DNA of 45,181 bases, taken from assembly GCA_013285595.1 (NCBI GenBank), contig JABDHF010000013.1:1-45181 (forward strand). Reading direction: 5' to 3'. Below, in pieces: positions 17,114 to 24,635 of this stretch. Position 1 is the first letter of the stretch, and each line of letters begins with the position of its first letter. The DNA is from Bacteroidota bacterium. Its GTDB lineage: Bacteria; Bacteroidota; Bacteroidia; Chitinophagales; Chitinophagaceae. The notes beneath the pieces were generated by a model. That model searched no databases, was not told where the DNA came from, and saw only the letters and a program-made list of their open reading frames with translations. Made by a program: the position numbers and the translations under genes.

Positions 17114-18037
17114 ATGAGCAGTAACTTATCCATAGCCATACACGGTGGCGCAGGTACCATACTACGGAACACCATGACTCCGGAATTACAGCAGCAATAT
17201 GAAGCAGGCCTGCAACAGGCGCTGGATGCAGGTTACGGTATACTTGCAGCAGGTGGCAGCAGCCTCGATGCTGTGGAGGCTGCAGTAGTGTTGCTGGAGG
17301 ATTTTCCTTTGTTTAATGCCGGTAAGGGAGCTGTGTTCAACAATGTGGGTGGGCATGAGATGGATGCTTCGATCATGTATGGTAAAGGGCTGGAGGCCGG
17401 CGCTGTATGTGGCGTGAGCCATATAAAAAATCCGGTGAAGCTGGCACGGGCCATTATGGAGCATAGCGGCCATGTAATACTCTGTGGCGCAGGTGCAGAG
17501 CAGTTTGCAAAGCTGCAGAATATAGCTTTCGAAGACGATGCCTACTTCTATACGGAGCAGCGTTACCAGCAATGGCAGCAGGCACTGCTGGAAGATAAAG
17601 TGCAACTAGACCATTCTGATAAAAAATTTGGTACTGTAGGCGCGGTGGCACTAGACGTGCAAGGCAACCTTGCCGCAGCTACCAGCACGGGTGGTATGAC
17701 CAATAAAAAGTTTGGCAGGGTGGGCGATAGCCCGGTGCCTGGTGCGGGCACTTATGCCAACAATAACACCTGCGCTATCTCCTGCACAGGACATGGCGAG
17801 CTGTTTTTGCGGTGTGTGGTGGCTTACGATATTTCGTGCCTCGTGGAATATAGAGGTCTGTCGCTAAAGGAGGCCTGCGATACAGTGGTGTATGATAAAC
17901 TTGTAAAGATAGGCGGCGAAGGCGGCCTTATAGCTATAGACCGGTACGGGAATATAGAAATGCCTTTTAATAGTGAAGGCATGTATCGTGCCTGCAGGAA
18001 TAGTGATGGGCGAAATGAGGTACTTATCTATAGATAG
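17114..18037 (+). CDS. iaaA: Isoaspartyl peptidase / plant-type L-asparaginase (Ntn hydrolase)
   Basis: A 307-residue proenzyme. It begins SIAIHGGAGTI, the family N-terminus, and carries GTVGAVALD with T174 as the Thr that becomes the nucleophile after autocleavage, then TSTGGMTNKKFGRVGDSPVP and GTYANN, which shape the substrate pocket. The enzyme releases the N-terminal beta-linked Asp from isoaspartyl dipeptides. No signal peptide is present, so it is cytoplasmic. Cyanophycinase (19066-19941) and cyanophycin synthetase (20568-23189) lie nearby, so its likely physiological substrate is beta-Asp-Arg, the product of cyanophycinase. That link is inference from gene context and known cyanophycin catabolism; asparaginase activity is also plausible. 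Confidence 0.9.
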   Translation: MSSNLSIAIHGGAGTILRNTMTPELQQQYEAGLQQALDAGYGILAAGGSSLDAVEAAVVLLEDFPLFNAGKGAVFNNVGGHEMDASIMYGKGLEAGAVCGVSHIKNPVKLARAIMEHSGHVILCGAGAEQFAKLQNIAFEDDAYFYTEQRYQQWQQALLEDKVQLDHSDKKFGTVGAVALDVQGNLAAATSTGGMTNKKFGRVGDSPVPGAGTYANNNTCAISCTGHGELFLRCVVAYDISCLVEYRGLSLKEACDTVVYDKLVKIGGEGGLIAIDRYGNIEMPFNSEGMYRACRNSDGRNEVLIYR

Positions 18038-18091
18038 CCATTTTCTTCCCGCAGTTTTTTCACCTATTTTTATGCTTCCAAAGGTTGGCCT

Positions 18092-19051
18092 ATGAAGCGT
18101 GTATGGGTATATATTTTAGTGCTGTGTGTTGCCATATCAGCAATGGTGATCTCCTGCAAAAAAAGTAGCGATCAGGGTTCAAAAGTTTCTGACGCTGCTG
18201 CACTTAGCAGCCTGCTTGGTAGCCTGCATGCTGCTCCATACACGCTTAGTGTGCAGGCGGGTAAAGATGCAATAGTATATTGTGCGCGCAGCACCCGGCT
18301 TCATTTTTATCCTAATTCATTTAAAGATGGGGTTGGGCGCGCTGTTTCCTCCGGCACTGTAGCGGTAACAGTAACAGAGGTATACAATACCAGTGATCTT
18401 ATAAGCCACTACATAAACACCGGAACAACATATAGTTTATTTGGATGCAGCGGCGCGGTAAACATTGAGGCGTTAATAAATGGGCAGCCCGTTTATGCCG
18501 ACAGGTATAGCATTGGGTTTACGCAGCCTGAGGCATCGAATAAATCTGCGCAACTGTTTTACGGATATGTAGGTGCGGATTCACTGGTGTCATGGTCGCA
18601 GAACTATTTTCCTAATTCCGGCACATCAGCGGCATCTACCAGTATAGATGGTTCGGGCTCTAATTTTTACCGTTACCAGCTTGATTCCTGCACCAGCTTT
18701 AACTGGGTTTGCTGCGGGCGCCTTGCGATAAATACTGCGCCAAAAACAAATGTACAAATTGTGCTTCCTGACACCACTTTCAACGCTTTGAATACGCGGG
18801 TATTTATTGTGCTGCCCGATGATAAAATCATTGTAAGTGCCACGATCGCCTCGGCTGGCACCTTCACACTGCTTTCAGGAGCACTCGTGCCCACTGGCGC
18901 GTCGTACGAGATCGTAGTGCTGGCAGCAAAAAAGGGTGTTTATTATTATGCTCAGAGCACAGGTACTGTTACAGACGGGCTGACTTTACATCCGTCGTTA
19001 ATGGCTACTGCTAAAGAAAATATAATGTCTGCACTTGTGGCGCTCCGGTGA
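18092..19051 (+). CDS. Lipoprotein of unknown function
   Basis: A 319-residue protein with a lipoprotein signal peptide (hydrophobic 4-20, lipobox VISC with C22, then KKSS). The mature part begins with an Ala/Leu-rich segment and is then beta-rich (HFYPNSFKD.VG..VSSGTVAVTVTEVY). This resembles the N-terminal region of Bacteroidota surface lipoproteins with a ZU5/GAIN-like or carboxypeptidase-regulatory-like sandwich, but I cannot assign a family. It lies 54 bp after the isoaspartyl peptidase gene, same strand, and 14 bp from the convergent cyanophycinase gene. A functional link to cyanophycin is not shown by the sequence. Confidence 0.75.
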   Translation: MKRVWVYILVLCVAISAMVISCKKSSDQGSKVSDAAALSSLLGSLHAAPYTLSVQAGKDAIVYCARSTRLHFYPNSFKDGVGRAVSSGTVAVTVTEVYNTSDLISHYINTGTTYSLFGCSGAVNIEALINGQPVYADRYSIGFTQPEASNKSAQLFYGYVGADSLVSWSQNYFPNSGTSAASTSIDGSGSNFYRYQLDSCTSFNWVCCGRLAINTAPKTNVQIVLPDTTFNALNTRVFIVLPDDKIIVSATIASAGTFTLLSGALVPTGASYEIVVLAAKKGVYYYAQSTGTVTDGLTLHPSLMATAKENIMSALVALR

Positions 19052-19065
19052 TTTATCTCCCCTGG

Positions 19066-19941
19066 CTACTCCTTATCGTCTACCTCAATTTCGGCGCCTA
19101 CGAATTTCCTGGTCTCCAGGTTATATACGTCTCCCTTCGACATGATGTGCACGATGATATTTTCTACAGATATAGGCATGCCGAAATCAATATCGGCAAT
19201 ATTGTTATACTCAATATTCTTGCCGTCTATGATCACCACGCTGCCGGAACCAATAGCCTTTAGTTCGTGCCCCTGAGATACGATGACGCCTGTGTCTTCA
19301 CCAAGGCCAATACCTATAGCTCCGGGTTGTGCTGCTACAGCCTGTGCCAGCCGATTGAATCTGCCGCGCTGATCGAAGTGGGTATCTATGATCACATTTT
19401 GCAGCAAGCCGAGGCCTGTGGTTATTTTTACTTCGCCCTTCAGGTTGGCCAGTGCGGCGCTGCCTTCATAGATCATAGTATTGCTCATGGCCATAGCGCC
19501 TGCGCTGGTGCCTGCTATCAGGAAGTTGCCCTGCTGGTAGCGTTGTTTGAGCACGTCGAGAAAATCAGTTCCGCCGAAAATAGAAGAGAGTCGCAACTGG
19601 TTGCCACCTGAGAACATAATGCAGTTGCATGCCAGCAGCCGCTTCATATAGTCGGGCTGCGCTACATCTTCGCGGTTGCGGATGCGCATGTGGCCCACAT
19701 TCATACAACCCAGCTTTTCGAAAGCCTCTATATAGTTTTGCGCTACCTCATCTGGTATCGATGATGCAGTGGTTATAACCTCTACACAGGGGCCAGCGGC
19801 GCCTATAAGGCTCACTATATTTTTAAGTATACCTAATTCAAAAAAATTAAGACGGTTACGTTGTAAGATGCCTTTTTCAAGATCTGTGCCTTTATCTTCT
19901 GCGCCGCCAACAGCTACCAGATGCCCTAGGGGATATGTCAA
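19066..19941 (-). CDS. cphB: Cyanophycinase
   Basis: A 291-residue peptidase S51-type protein. The nucleophile S146 sits in AGTSAGAMAMS; FSGGNQLRL (110-118), DTHFDQRGRFNRL and GLGEDTG supply the other conserved pocket and catalytic residues expected for cyanophycinase. The start is a TTG at 19941: an in-frame stop lies two codons upstream, and MTYPLGHLVAVGGAEDKG is the proper family N-terminus. The intracellular type has no signal peptide, and none is seen. It cuts cyanophycin to beta-Asp-Arg dipeptides, which the neighbouring isoaspartyl peptidase could split. Cyanophycin synthetase is encoded divergently 0.6 kb away. Confidence 0.9.
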   Translation of the reverse strand: MTYPLGHLVAVGGAEDKGTDLEKGILQRNRLNFFELGILKNIVSLIGAAGPCVEVITTASSIPDEVAQNYIEAFEKLGCMNVGHMRIRNREDVAQPDYMKRLLACNCIMFSGGNQLRLSSIFGGTDFLDVLKQRYQQGNFLIAGTSAGAMAMSNTMIYEGSAALANLKGEVKITTGLGLLQNVIIDTHFDQRGRFNRLAQAVAAQPGAIGIGLGEDTGVIVSQGHELKAIGSGSVVIIDGKNIEYNNIADIDFGMPISVENIIVHIMSKGDVYNLETRKFVGAEIEVDDKE

Positions 19942-20042
19942 CTTTTACTCGATTTGGTGAAAAATGAAAGGTTGAAATTAGGGTATTTTGTACAATTGGT
20001 ATTTTGATGGTGAATTGTGTGTGGGTAAATAATATACAGGAT

Positions 20043-20483
20043 CTAAAAATTATAGGCTATCCCCACCTTGTTCTTCCCCGGAATAACCAGCCCAACATAG
20101 TCTTTTCGTATCCTGTGATTATGTATAGACCCGCCTATCACCATGCCCAGCCCAACAGGCGCCATAATAGCGCCAATGATCACCATAGCCCTGCCGCCCC
20201 TAGCTTCTGACTCTGCTGTGGGCAATGGGTCGTAGCTTCTTGCTTCCTGGGCGGAGGCATCAAGCTCTTCAAACAGGCCGGCGACAACAAGCAGGCCTCC
20301 TACAGTCATTGACAAGCCTCCCACAATGCACACAGGCCCCGGCCTGTAATGCCTGTGTGGAAACTGTGTTGCCAAAGGTGGTACAATTTGATCTTTTGGT
20401 AAGGTTACTGATGCAAAGGTTTGTGCATCAGCATTAGCTATTAGCACCAGGTTGATGGCAAGGCTGAAAAAGATAATTTTCAA
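20043..20483 (-). CDS. Small exported protein of unknown function between cphB and cphA
   Basis: The frame is open to 20627, but that would overlap cphA and lacks a sensible N-terminus. A TTG at 20483 begins a good signal peptide (KIIFFSLAINLVLIANADAQ) and is preceded by TATATTTA (20499-20506), a near-match promoter box; this gives 146 residues. The mature protein has two hydrophobic, glycine-rich segments (VCIVGGLSMTVGGLLVVAGLF and MVIIGAIMAPVGLGMVIGG) separated by a charged stretch, then a short soluble tail. It may be membrane inserted. No family was recognised. Its place between cyanophycinase and cyanophycin synthetase is notable, but a role is not demonstrated. Confidence 0.65.
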   Translation of the reverse strand: MKIIFFSLAINLVLIANADAQTFASVTLPKDQIVPPLATQFPHRHYRPGPVCIVGGLSMTVGGLLVVAGLFEELDASAQEARSYDPLPTAESEARGGRAMVIIGAIMAPVGLGMVIGGSIHNHRIRKDYVGLVIPGKNKVGIAYNF

Positions 20484-20567
20484 TAGCGTGTGTTTATATA
20501 AATATACAAAATATTGCAGTTCTACTTGAAAATCAGTATTTTGGTTAAGTAAAACAACTTCGCGGAG

Positions 20568-23189
20568 ATGAAAATACTGGAGATAAAAACAATGAGCGGG
20601 CCAAATTACTGGTCGGTGAGCAGGCACAAACTTATAGTGATGCTGCTGGACCTGGAGGATATGGAAGATAAGCCCACCAATAAGATACCAGGCTTCCTAG
20701 AGCGGCTGACAGCTTTAATGCCTACGCTATACGAACACCGCTGCTCTGAAGGTGTGCCCGGCGGATTTTTTCAGCGTATAACAGAAGGTACCTGGATGGG
20801 CCATGTGATAGAGCACATAGCGCTGGAACTACAAACACTTGCCGGTATGGATACCGGGTTTGGGCGTACGCGCGAAACGAAAGACTCCGGTGTATATCAT
20901 GTTGTGTTTTCTTACCAGGAAGCAAAGGCTGGTGTTTACACGGCAAAAGCTGCGGTAAAGATAGCCCAGGCCCTGGTAGATAACGAGCCTTATGACCTGG
21001 AAGCAGATATTCAGAACCTGCGCGAGATACGCGAAGACGAGCGCCTGGGGCCAAGCACAGGGTCTATAGTAGATGAGGCTATAAAAAGAAGAATACCCTT
21101 TATAAGGCTTAACCGGCACTCACTGGTGCAACTGGGTTATGGTATTAACCAATGCCGTGTGCAGGCTACCATAGCCAGTACTACCAGCAGCATAGCTGTG
21201 GAGATAGCCTGCGATAAAGAAGAGACCAAAAACCTGCTGGAAGCATCGGAAATACCGGTGCCGCGTGGCCGCATTATTTATGATGAGGAAGACCTGAAAA
21301 ATGCTATTGACAAGATAGGCTACCCAATTGTCACAAAACCTGTAAACGGGAATCATGGCAAGGGCGCTACGACCAATATACGCACCTGGGAAGATGCTGT
21401 GGCTGGGCTTGCCGCAGCAAAGGTTTATGGAAGGTCAGTGATCTGTGAAAAGTTTATTACCGGGCGCGATTTCAGGGTGCTGGTGATCAACTATAAGTTT
21501 GTGGCAGCGGCGCTACGCACCCCGGCGTCGATCACAGGCGATGGTGAGCATACCATACAGCAACTGATAGATATAATAAACAGCGACCCACGCCGCGGCT
21601 ATGGCCACGAAAAAGTATTGACTGCCATAAAGGTCGATGCTTTCACCATGGATATACTGGCGAAGAAAGAATATACACTGGATACCATATTGAAAAAGAG
21701 GGAAGAGCTATGGCTGAAGCCAACAGCCAACCTCAGCACCGGCGGCACGGCCACCGACGTAACGGAAATGGTACACCCCACCAATGTATTTATGTGCGAG
21801 CGTATAGCCCGTATCATAGGCCTCAACATTTGCGGTATAGATATCATGGCGTCTGACTTATCAACTCCATTAAGTGAGAGTGGTGGTGCGGTGCTGGAGG
21901 TTAATGCGGCGCCGGGCTTCCGTATGCACCTGGATCCTACCGAAGGTATTCCGCGCAATGTAGCAGAGCCGGTTATAGATATGCTGTATCCGCCGGGTTC
22001 GTCGGCACGTATACCGATCATAGCGGTATCTGGTACCAATGGTAAGACGACCACCACAAGGCTGATAGCGCATATTGTGAAGCAGATGGGGTACAAAGTA
22101 GGCTATACCACTACTGATGGTGTATACATACAAAACCAGATGATGATGAAGGGGGACTGTACAGGGCCGGTATCGGCAGAGTTTGTGCTGCGCGACCCTA
22201 CGGTAAACTATGCAGTGCTGGAATGCGCGCGTGGTGGTATATTACGTGCCGGGCTGGGCTTTCATAATTGCGATGTAGCCGTGGTGACCAATGTAGCTGA
22301 AGATCATATGGGCCTCGGTGGTATTGACACAATAGAAAAGCTGGCTAAGGTAAAGGCAGTAGCGGCGCATACGGTGTTCAAAGAAGGTTATGCAATACTG
22401 AATGCTGATGACGACCTGGTATATGAGATGCACAAAGACCTCGACTGCAAGGTTGCCTACTTCTCGCTGAAGGAAGATAGCATGCGCATAAAAAGACATT
22501 GTGCTAAGGGTGGTATTGCCGCCATTTATGAGCACGGTTATGTGACGATTCTAAAAGGCACCTGGAAAATAAGAGTAGAAAAGGTAACCAATATCCCGCT
22601 TACATTCTCAGGCATGGCGGAGTTTAATATAGCCAATGTGCTGGCGGCCACACTGGCTACTTACGTGCAGGATTTTAAAACGGAAGACATACGCCAGGCG
22701 TTGCAGACGTTTGCACCGTCGCCGGCATTCACACCGGGCCGTATGAATATGTTCCACTTCCGGAATTACTCTGTGATGATAGACTATGCACATAATACAC
22801 ATGGCCTGCTGGCGATAGGCAAATTTGTAAAATCGGTAGAGGCATCCGTAAAAGTGGGTATCATAGCGGGTGTAGGGGATAGACGTGATGAGGATATTAT
22901 ATCACTGGGCGAGGCTGCCGCACAAGTCTTTGACGAGATCATCATACGGCAGGATAAAAACCTTCGCGGGCGTACCGAGGAAGATATAATAGAGCTGATG
23001 ACAAGGGGTATACATAATATAGACCCGCAGAAAAAAATTGTAGTAATAAAAAAAGAAAGCGAGGCTATAGATTATGCATTCAGCAATGCCATAAAAGACA
23101 GCTTTATAGTGATCACCAGCGATGTAGTGCCTGATGCACTGGAGCAGGTGAAGCAGTATAAGGCAAAAGAGGATGGGGTGCTGATGTGA
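20568..23189 (+). CDS. cphA: Cyanophycin synthetase (CphA1 type)
   Basis: An 873-residue enzyme, the usual CphA1 length. It has the conserved N-terminal domain (MKILEIKTMSGPNYWSV, then GHVIEHIALELQTLAGMDTGFGRTR), an ATP-grasp domain (~210-475, with KPVNGNHGKG at ~257 and VLEVNAAPGFRMH), and a Mur-ligase-like domain with P-loop GTNGKTTTTR starting at 489, later DYAHNTHG and GVGDRRDEDI. CphA1 alternately adds Asp to the backbone and Arg to its beta-carboxyl group, using ATP. A TATTTTG string at 20537 is a promoter-like box 25 bases upstream. It is divergent from the small exported protein and ends at a strong hairpin. Together with cphB and the isoaspartyl peptidase it completes a synthesis and breakdown cycle. 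Confidence 0.95.
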   Translation: MKILEIKTMSGPNYWSVSRHKLIVMLLDLEDMEDKPTNKIPGFLERLTALMPTLYEHRCSEGVPGGFFQRITEGTWMGHVIEHIALELQTLAGMDTGFGRTRETKDSGVYHVVFSYQEAKAGVYTAKAAVKIAQALVDNEPYDLEADIQNLREIREDERLGPSTGSIVDEAIKRRIPFIRLNRHSLVQLGYGINQCRVQATIASTTSSIAVEIACDKEETKNLLEASEIPVPRGRIIYDEEDLKNAIDKIGYPIVTKPVNGNHGKGATTNIRTWEDAVAGLAAAKVYGRSVICEKFITGRDFRVLVINYKFVAAALRTPASITGDGEHTIQQLIDIINSDPRRGYGHEKVLTAIKVDAFTMDILAKKEYTLDTILKKREELWLKPTANLSTGGTATDVTEMVHPTNVFMCERIARIIGLNICGIDIMASDLSTPLSESGGAVLEVNAAPGFRMHLDPTEGIPRNVAEPVIDMLYPPGSSARIPIIAVSGTNGKTTTTRLIAHIVKQMGYKVGYTTTDGVYIQNQMMMKGDCTGPVSAEFVLRDPTVNYAVLECARGGILRAGLGFHNCDVAVVTNVAEDHMGLGGIDTIEKLAKVKAVAAHTVFKEGYAILNADDDLVYEMHKDLDCKVAYFSLKEDSMRIKRHCAKGGIAAIYEHGYVTILKGTWKIRVEKVTNIPLTFSGMAEFNIANVLAATLATYVQDFKTEDIRQALQTFAPSPAFTPGRMNMFHFRNYSVMIDYAHNTHGLLAIGKFVKSVEASVKVGIIAGVGDRRDEDIISLGEAAAQVFDEIIIRQDKNLRGRTEEDIIELMTRGIHNIDPQKKIVVIKKESEAIDYAFSNAIKDSFIVITSDVVPDALEQVKQYKAKEDGVLM

Positions 23190-23233
23190 TGAGGTAAATT
23201 AACATTCTCTGGAATAACTATAATCCCGACGTT

Positions 23234-23274
23234 AAAAAAGCTAAACCCTAGTATTATCAGGGTTTAGCTTTTTT
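23234..23274. terminator. Bidirectional intrinsic terminator
   Basis: Perfect 16-bp arms, AAAAAAGCTAAACCCT (23234-23249) and AGGGTTTAGCTTTTTT (23259-23274), enclose a 9-base loop. A/T runs on both sides let it work in both directions: after cphA (plus strand) and after the truncated HigB-like gene (minus strand). Confidence 0.88.
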
Positions 23275-23313
23275 GAGCTCTTTTTGCGGATGATACGGTG
23301 TTATTTTTACCGG

Positions 23314-23487
23314 TTAATTTATGCAGATTCCGGTTTCTGAAAGCCTCAAAATCTGAAGGAGCCTGTTGCCACTATCAATAACTTCCAGCATTATTTCAAT
23401 TCGAGTTATAAGATCTGCCGGCAACTTGTTGCCGTTGCCTTCCTCCCACAGCAGCCGTAACCCTTTATGCTGTATGCTTTTGATCAT
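23314..23487 (-). pseudogene. higB: Truncated HigB/RelE-family toxin remnant
   Basis: A 57-residue reading frame: MIKSIQHKGLRLLWEEG, then NGNKLPADLITRIEIMLEVID. This matches the N-terminal half of HigB-type ribosome-dependent mRNA interferases (typical start MIKSI/F.HKGL..L.E.G). A full HigB has about 90-95 residues; here the part normally reading G..LH.LKG and the C-terminal catalytic strand are replaced by RLSETGICIN and a stop. No HigA-like antitoxin follows on the minus strand. It is therefore most likely a decayed, inactive toxin gene. A palindrome like a HigA operator remains upstream. Confidence 0.7.
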
Positions 23488-23495
23488 ATAACTAT

Positions 23496-23521
23496 CGTAT
23501 GGTGTAAGGTTACGCTATACG
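23496..23521. promoter_or_regulatory. Imperfect palindrome upstream of the higB remnant, probable old operator
   Basis: CGTATGGTGTAA (23496-23507) and TTACGCTATACG (23510-23521) are inverted with 10 of 12 positions pairing, around GG. It starts 8 bp upstream of the HigB-like ATG, where a HigA antitoxin usually binds to autoregulate the operon. No antitoxin gene is in this window. Confidence 0.5.
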
Positions 23522-23603
23522 AACGATCTTTCGAAATTTGCTCAAATAAAAAATATGTCAAACTATATAATATATAATTACACATTCAATAATAACTATT
23601 CTC

Positions 23604-23611
23604 TATCTTTG
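23604..23611 (+). promoter_or_regulatory. -7 promoter box for the 23631 gene
   Basis: TATCTTTG is an exact TAnnTTTG match, ending 19 bases before the ATG at 23631. The preceding 60 bases are very AT-rich. Confidence 0.55.
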
Positions 23612-23630
23612 CGGCCCCTCAATACAGATT

Positions 23631-24254
23631 ATGAACACCCCACCCAATTTGATAACTTCATTAACCAGGCGGCCAGCTGACCCTTACAGGTTCAGGGGGG
23701 TATTGACTGCGGGAGAAGCCAAGCATCATATAATGCCATGGAGGGAATTAGAAAAAATAGGTATTGAGATACTAAAAGATAAGAAAAATAAGGCGGCGAA
23801 TGTCAACAGGATATTTGATGCTATTAATGACTCTGCCAAAGCCAGTATTCACCTTGGCCGCTCTTCCTCGATAAACTTTGTGGCTAATCTATTAGCAGAT
23901 AACCCCCGTGCCGACGATGTAGAAGTGTGGCTTGGTTTGATAGCTTGGTTGCCGGGCAATATTGTGGTAGGCCCGCTTCAGCACAGCAATGATCCGCTTA
24001 TAAAAAGGAGCCCGCGCCAGAGAGGCAATAACTGGGGAGACAAGTTTGATGAAGAAGCATTTGAACTGCTGCAAAAAGCAGATATAAAATACAGGCCACG
24101 CTGTAAAGCTATTCTTGACCTGAAAAACCGGTCGCTTCCACTTGATTGGAAAGCTAAGTTGCTTGCCCAGCTTGGTAAAGGCAGCTATGCAAAAGTAGGT
24201 AGCGACTGGCGAAGATTAGGGCTAAAACATTCAATGCCCCAGAAAAGGCGATAG
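23631..24254 (+). CDS. Protein with HHxxP motif, possible nuclease-like toxin; function unknown
   Basis: A 207-residue, basic, soluble protein without signal peptide or membrane segment. Two features stand out: AKHHIMPWREL (H32, H33, P36) and WLPGNIVVGPLQHSNDP (106-122). A doubled His before a proline followed by a downstream GN/H segment recalls HNH/AHH-fold nucleases and toxin domains in which HHI.P binds metal, but the match is weak and no family can be named. Residues ~135-207 are charged and probably helical. It has its own promoter box and is followed 25 bp later by the Spx/ArsC-like gene. No neighbouring immunity or antitoxin gene is apparent. Confidence 0.65.
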   Translation: MNTPPNLITSLTRRPADPYRFRGVLTAGEAKHHIMPWRELEKIGIEILKDKKNKAANVNRIFDAINDSAKASIHLGRSSSINFVANLLADNPRADDVEVWLGLIAWLPGNIVVGPLQHSNDPLIKRSPRQRGNNWGDKFDEEAFELLQKADIKYRPRCKAILDLKNRSLPLDWKAKLLAQLGKGSYAKVGSDWRRLGLKHSMPQKRR

Positions 24255-24279
24255 TGAAAACAAATACTACATTCAATCC

Positions 24280-24627
24280 ATGATCACCCTATACGGAATA
24301 AAGAATTGCGATACCATGCAGAAAGCTTTTAAATGGCTGGATGCAAAGAAGATCCGGTATTCATTTCACAATTACAAAGAAGCAGGTATAGATAAGGCGA
24401 CCCTTGAATTGTGGCTGAACCATTTTGCTGCAGATAAGCTCATAAATACAAAGAGCACCACCTATCGCGGCTTCACAGATGCCGAAAAAGCAGGCATAGG
24501 CAACAAGGCAAAAGCAATAATATCAATGATGAATAACACCTCTGTTATCAAGCGGCCGGTATGGGATCTTGGCAATGGCCAATTCTTTCTGGGGTGGGAC
24601 GAAGAAGAATTGAGTAAGCTGATATAG
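24280..24627 (+). CDS. Spx/MgsR/YffB-like member of the ArsC family
   Basis: A 115-residue thioredoxin-fold protein. It begins ITLYGIKNCDTMQKAFKWLD with a single active-site Cys at residue 10, and has VIKRPVWDLGNGQFFLGWDEEE near the end, typical of YffB and related ArsC-like proteins. Without the further conserved cysteines, true arsenate reductase activity is doubtful; a glutathione-linked reductase or regulatory role is possible. It is probably co-transcribed with the preceding HHxxP gene. It ends 8 bp from a convergent hydrolase gene. Confidence 0.85.
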   Translation: MITLYGIKNCDTMQKAFKWLDAKKIRYSFHNYKEAGIDKATLELWLNHFAADKLINTKSTTYRGFTDAEKAGIGNKAKAIISMMNNTSVIKRPVWDLGNGQFFLGWDEEELSKLI

Positions 24628-24635
24628 CCAGCGCT

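Noticed and set aside
20484-20627. N-terminal extension of the small exported protein
   Set aside because: It would overlap the cphA start and bury a good signal peptide inside the protein; the TTG at 20483 with a nearby promoter-like box is preferred.
24280-24627. True arsenate reductase
   Set aside because: Only the first active-site Cys is evident and no arsenic genes are nearby; the sequence fits Spx/YffB-like proteins better.
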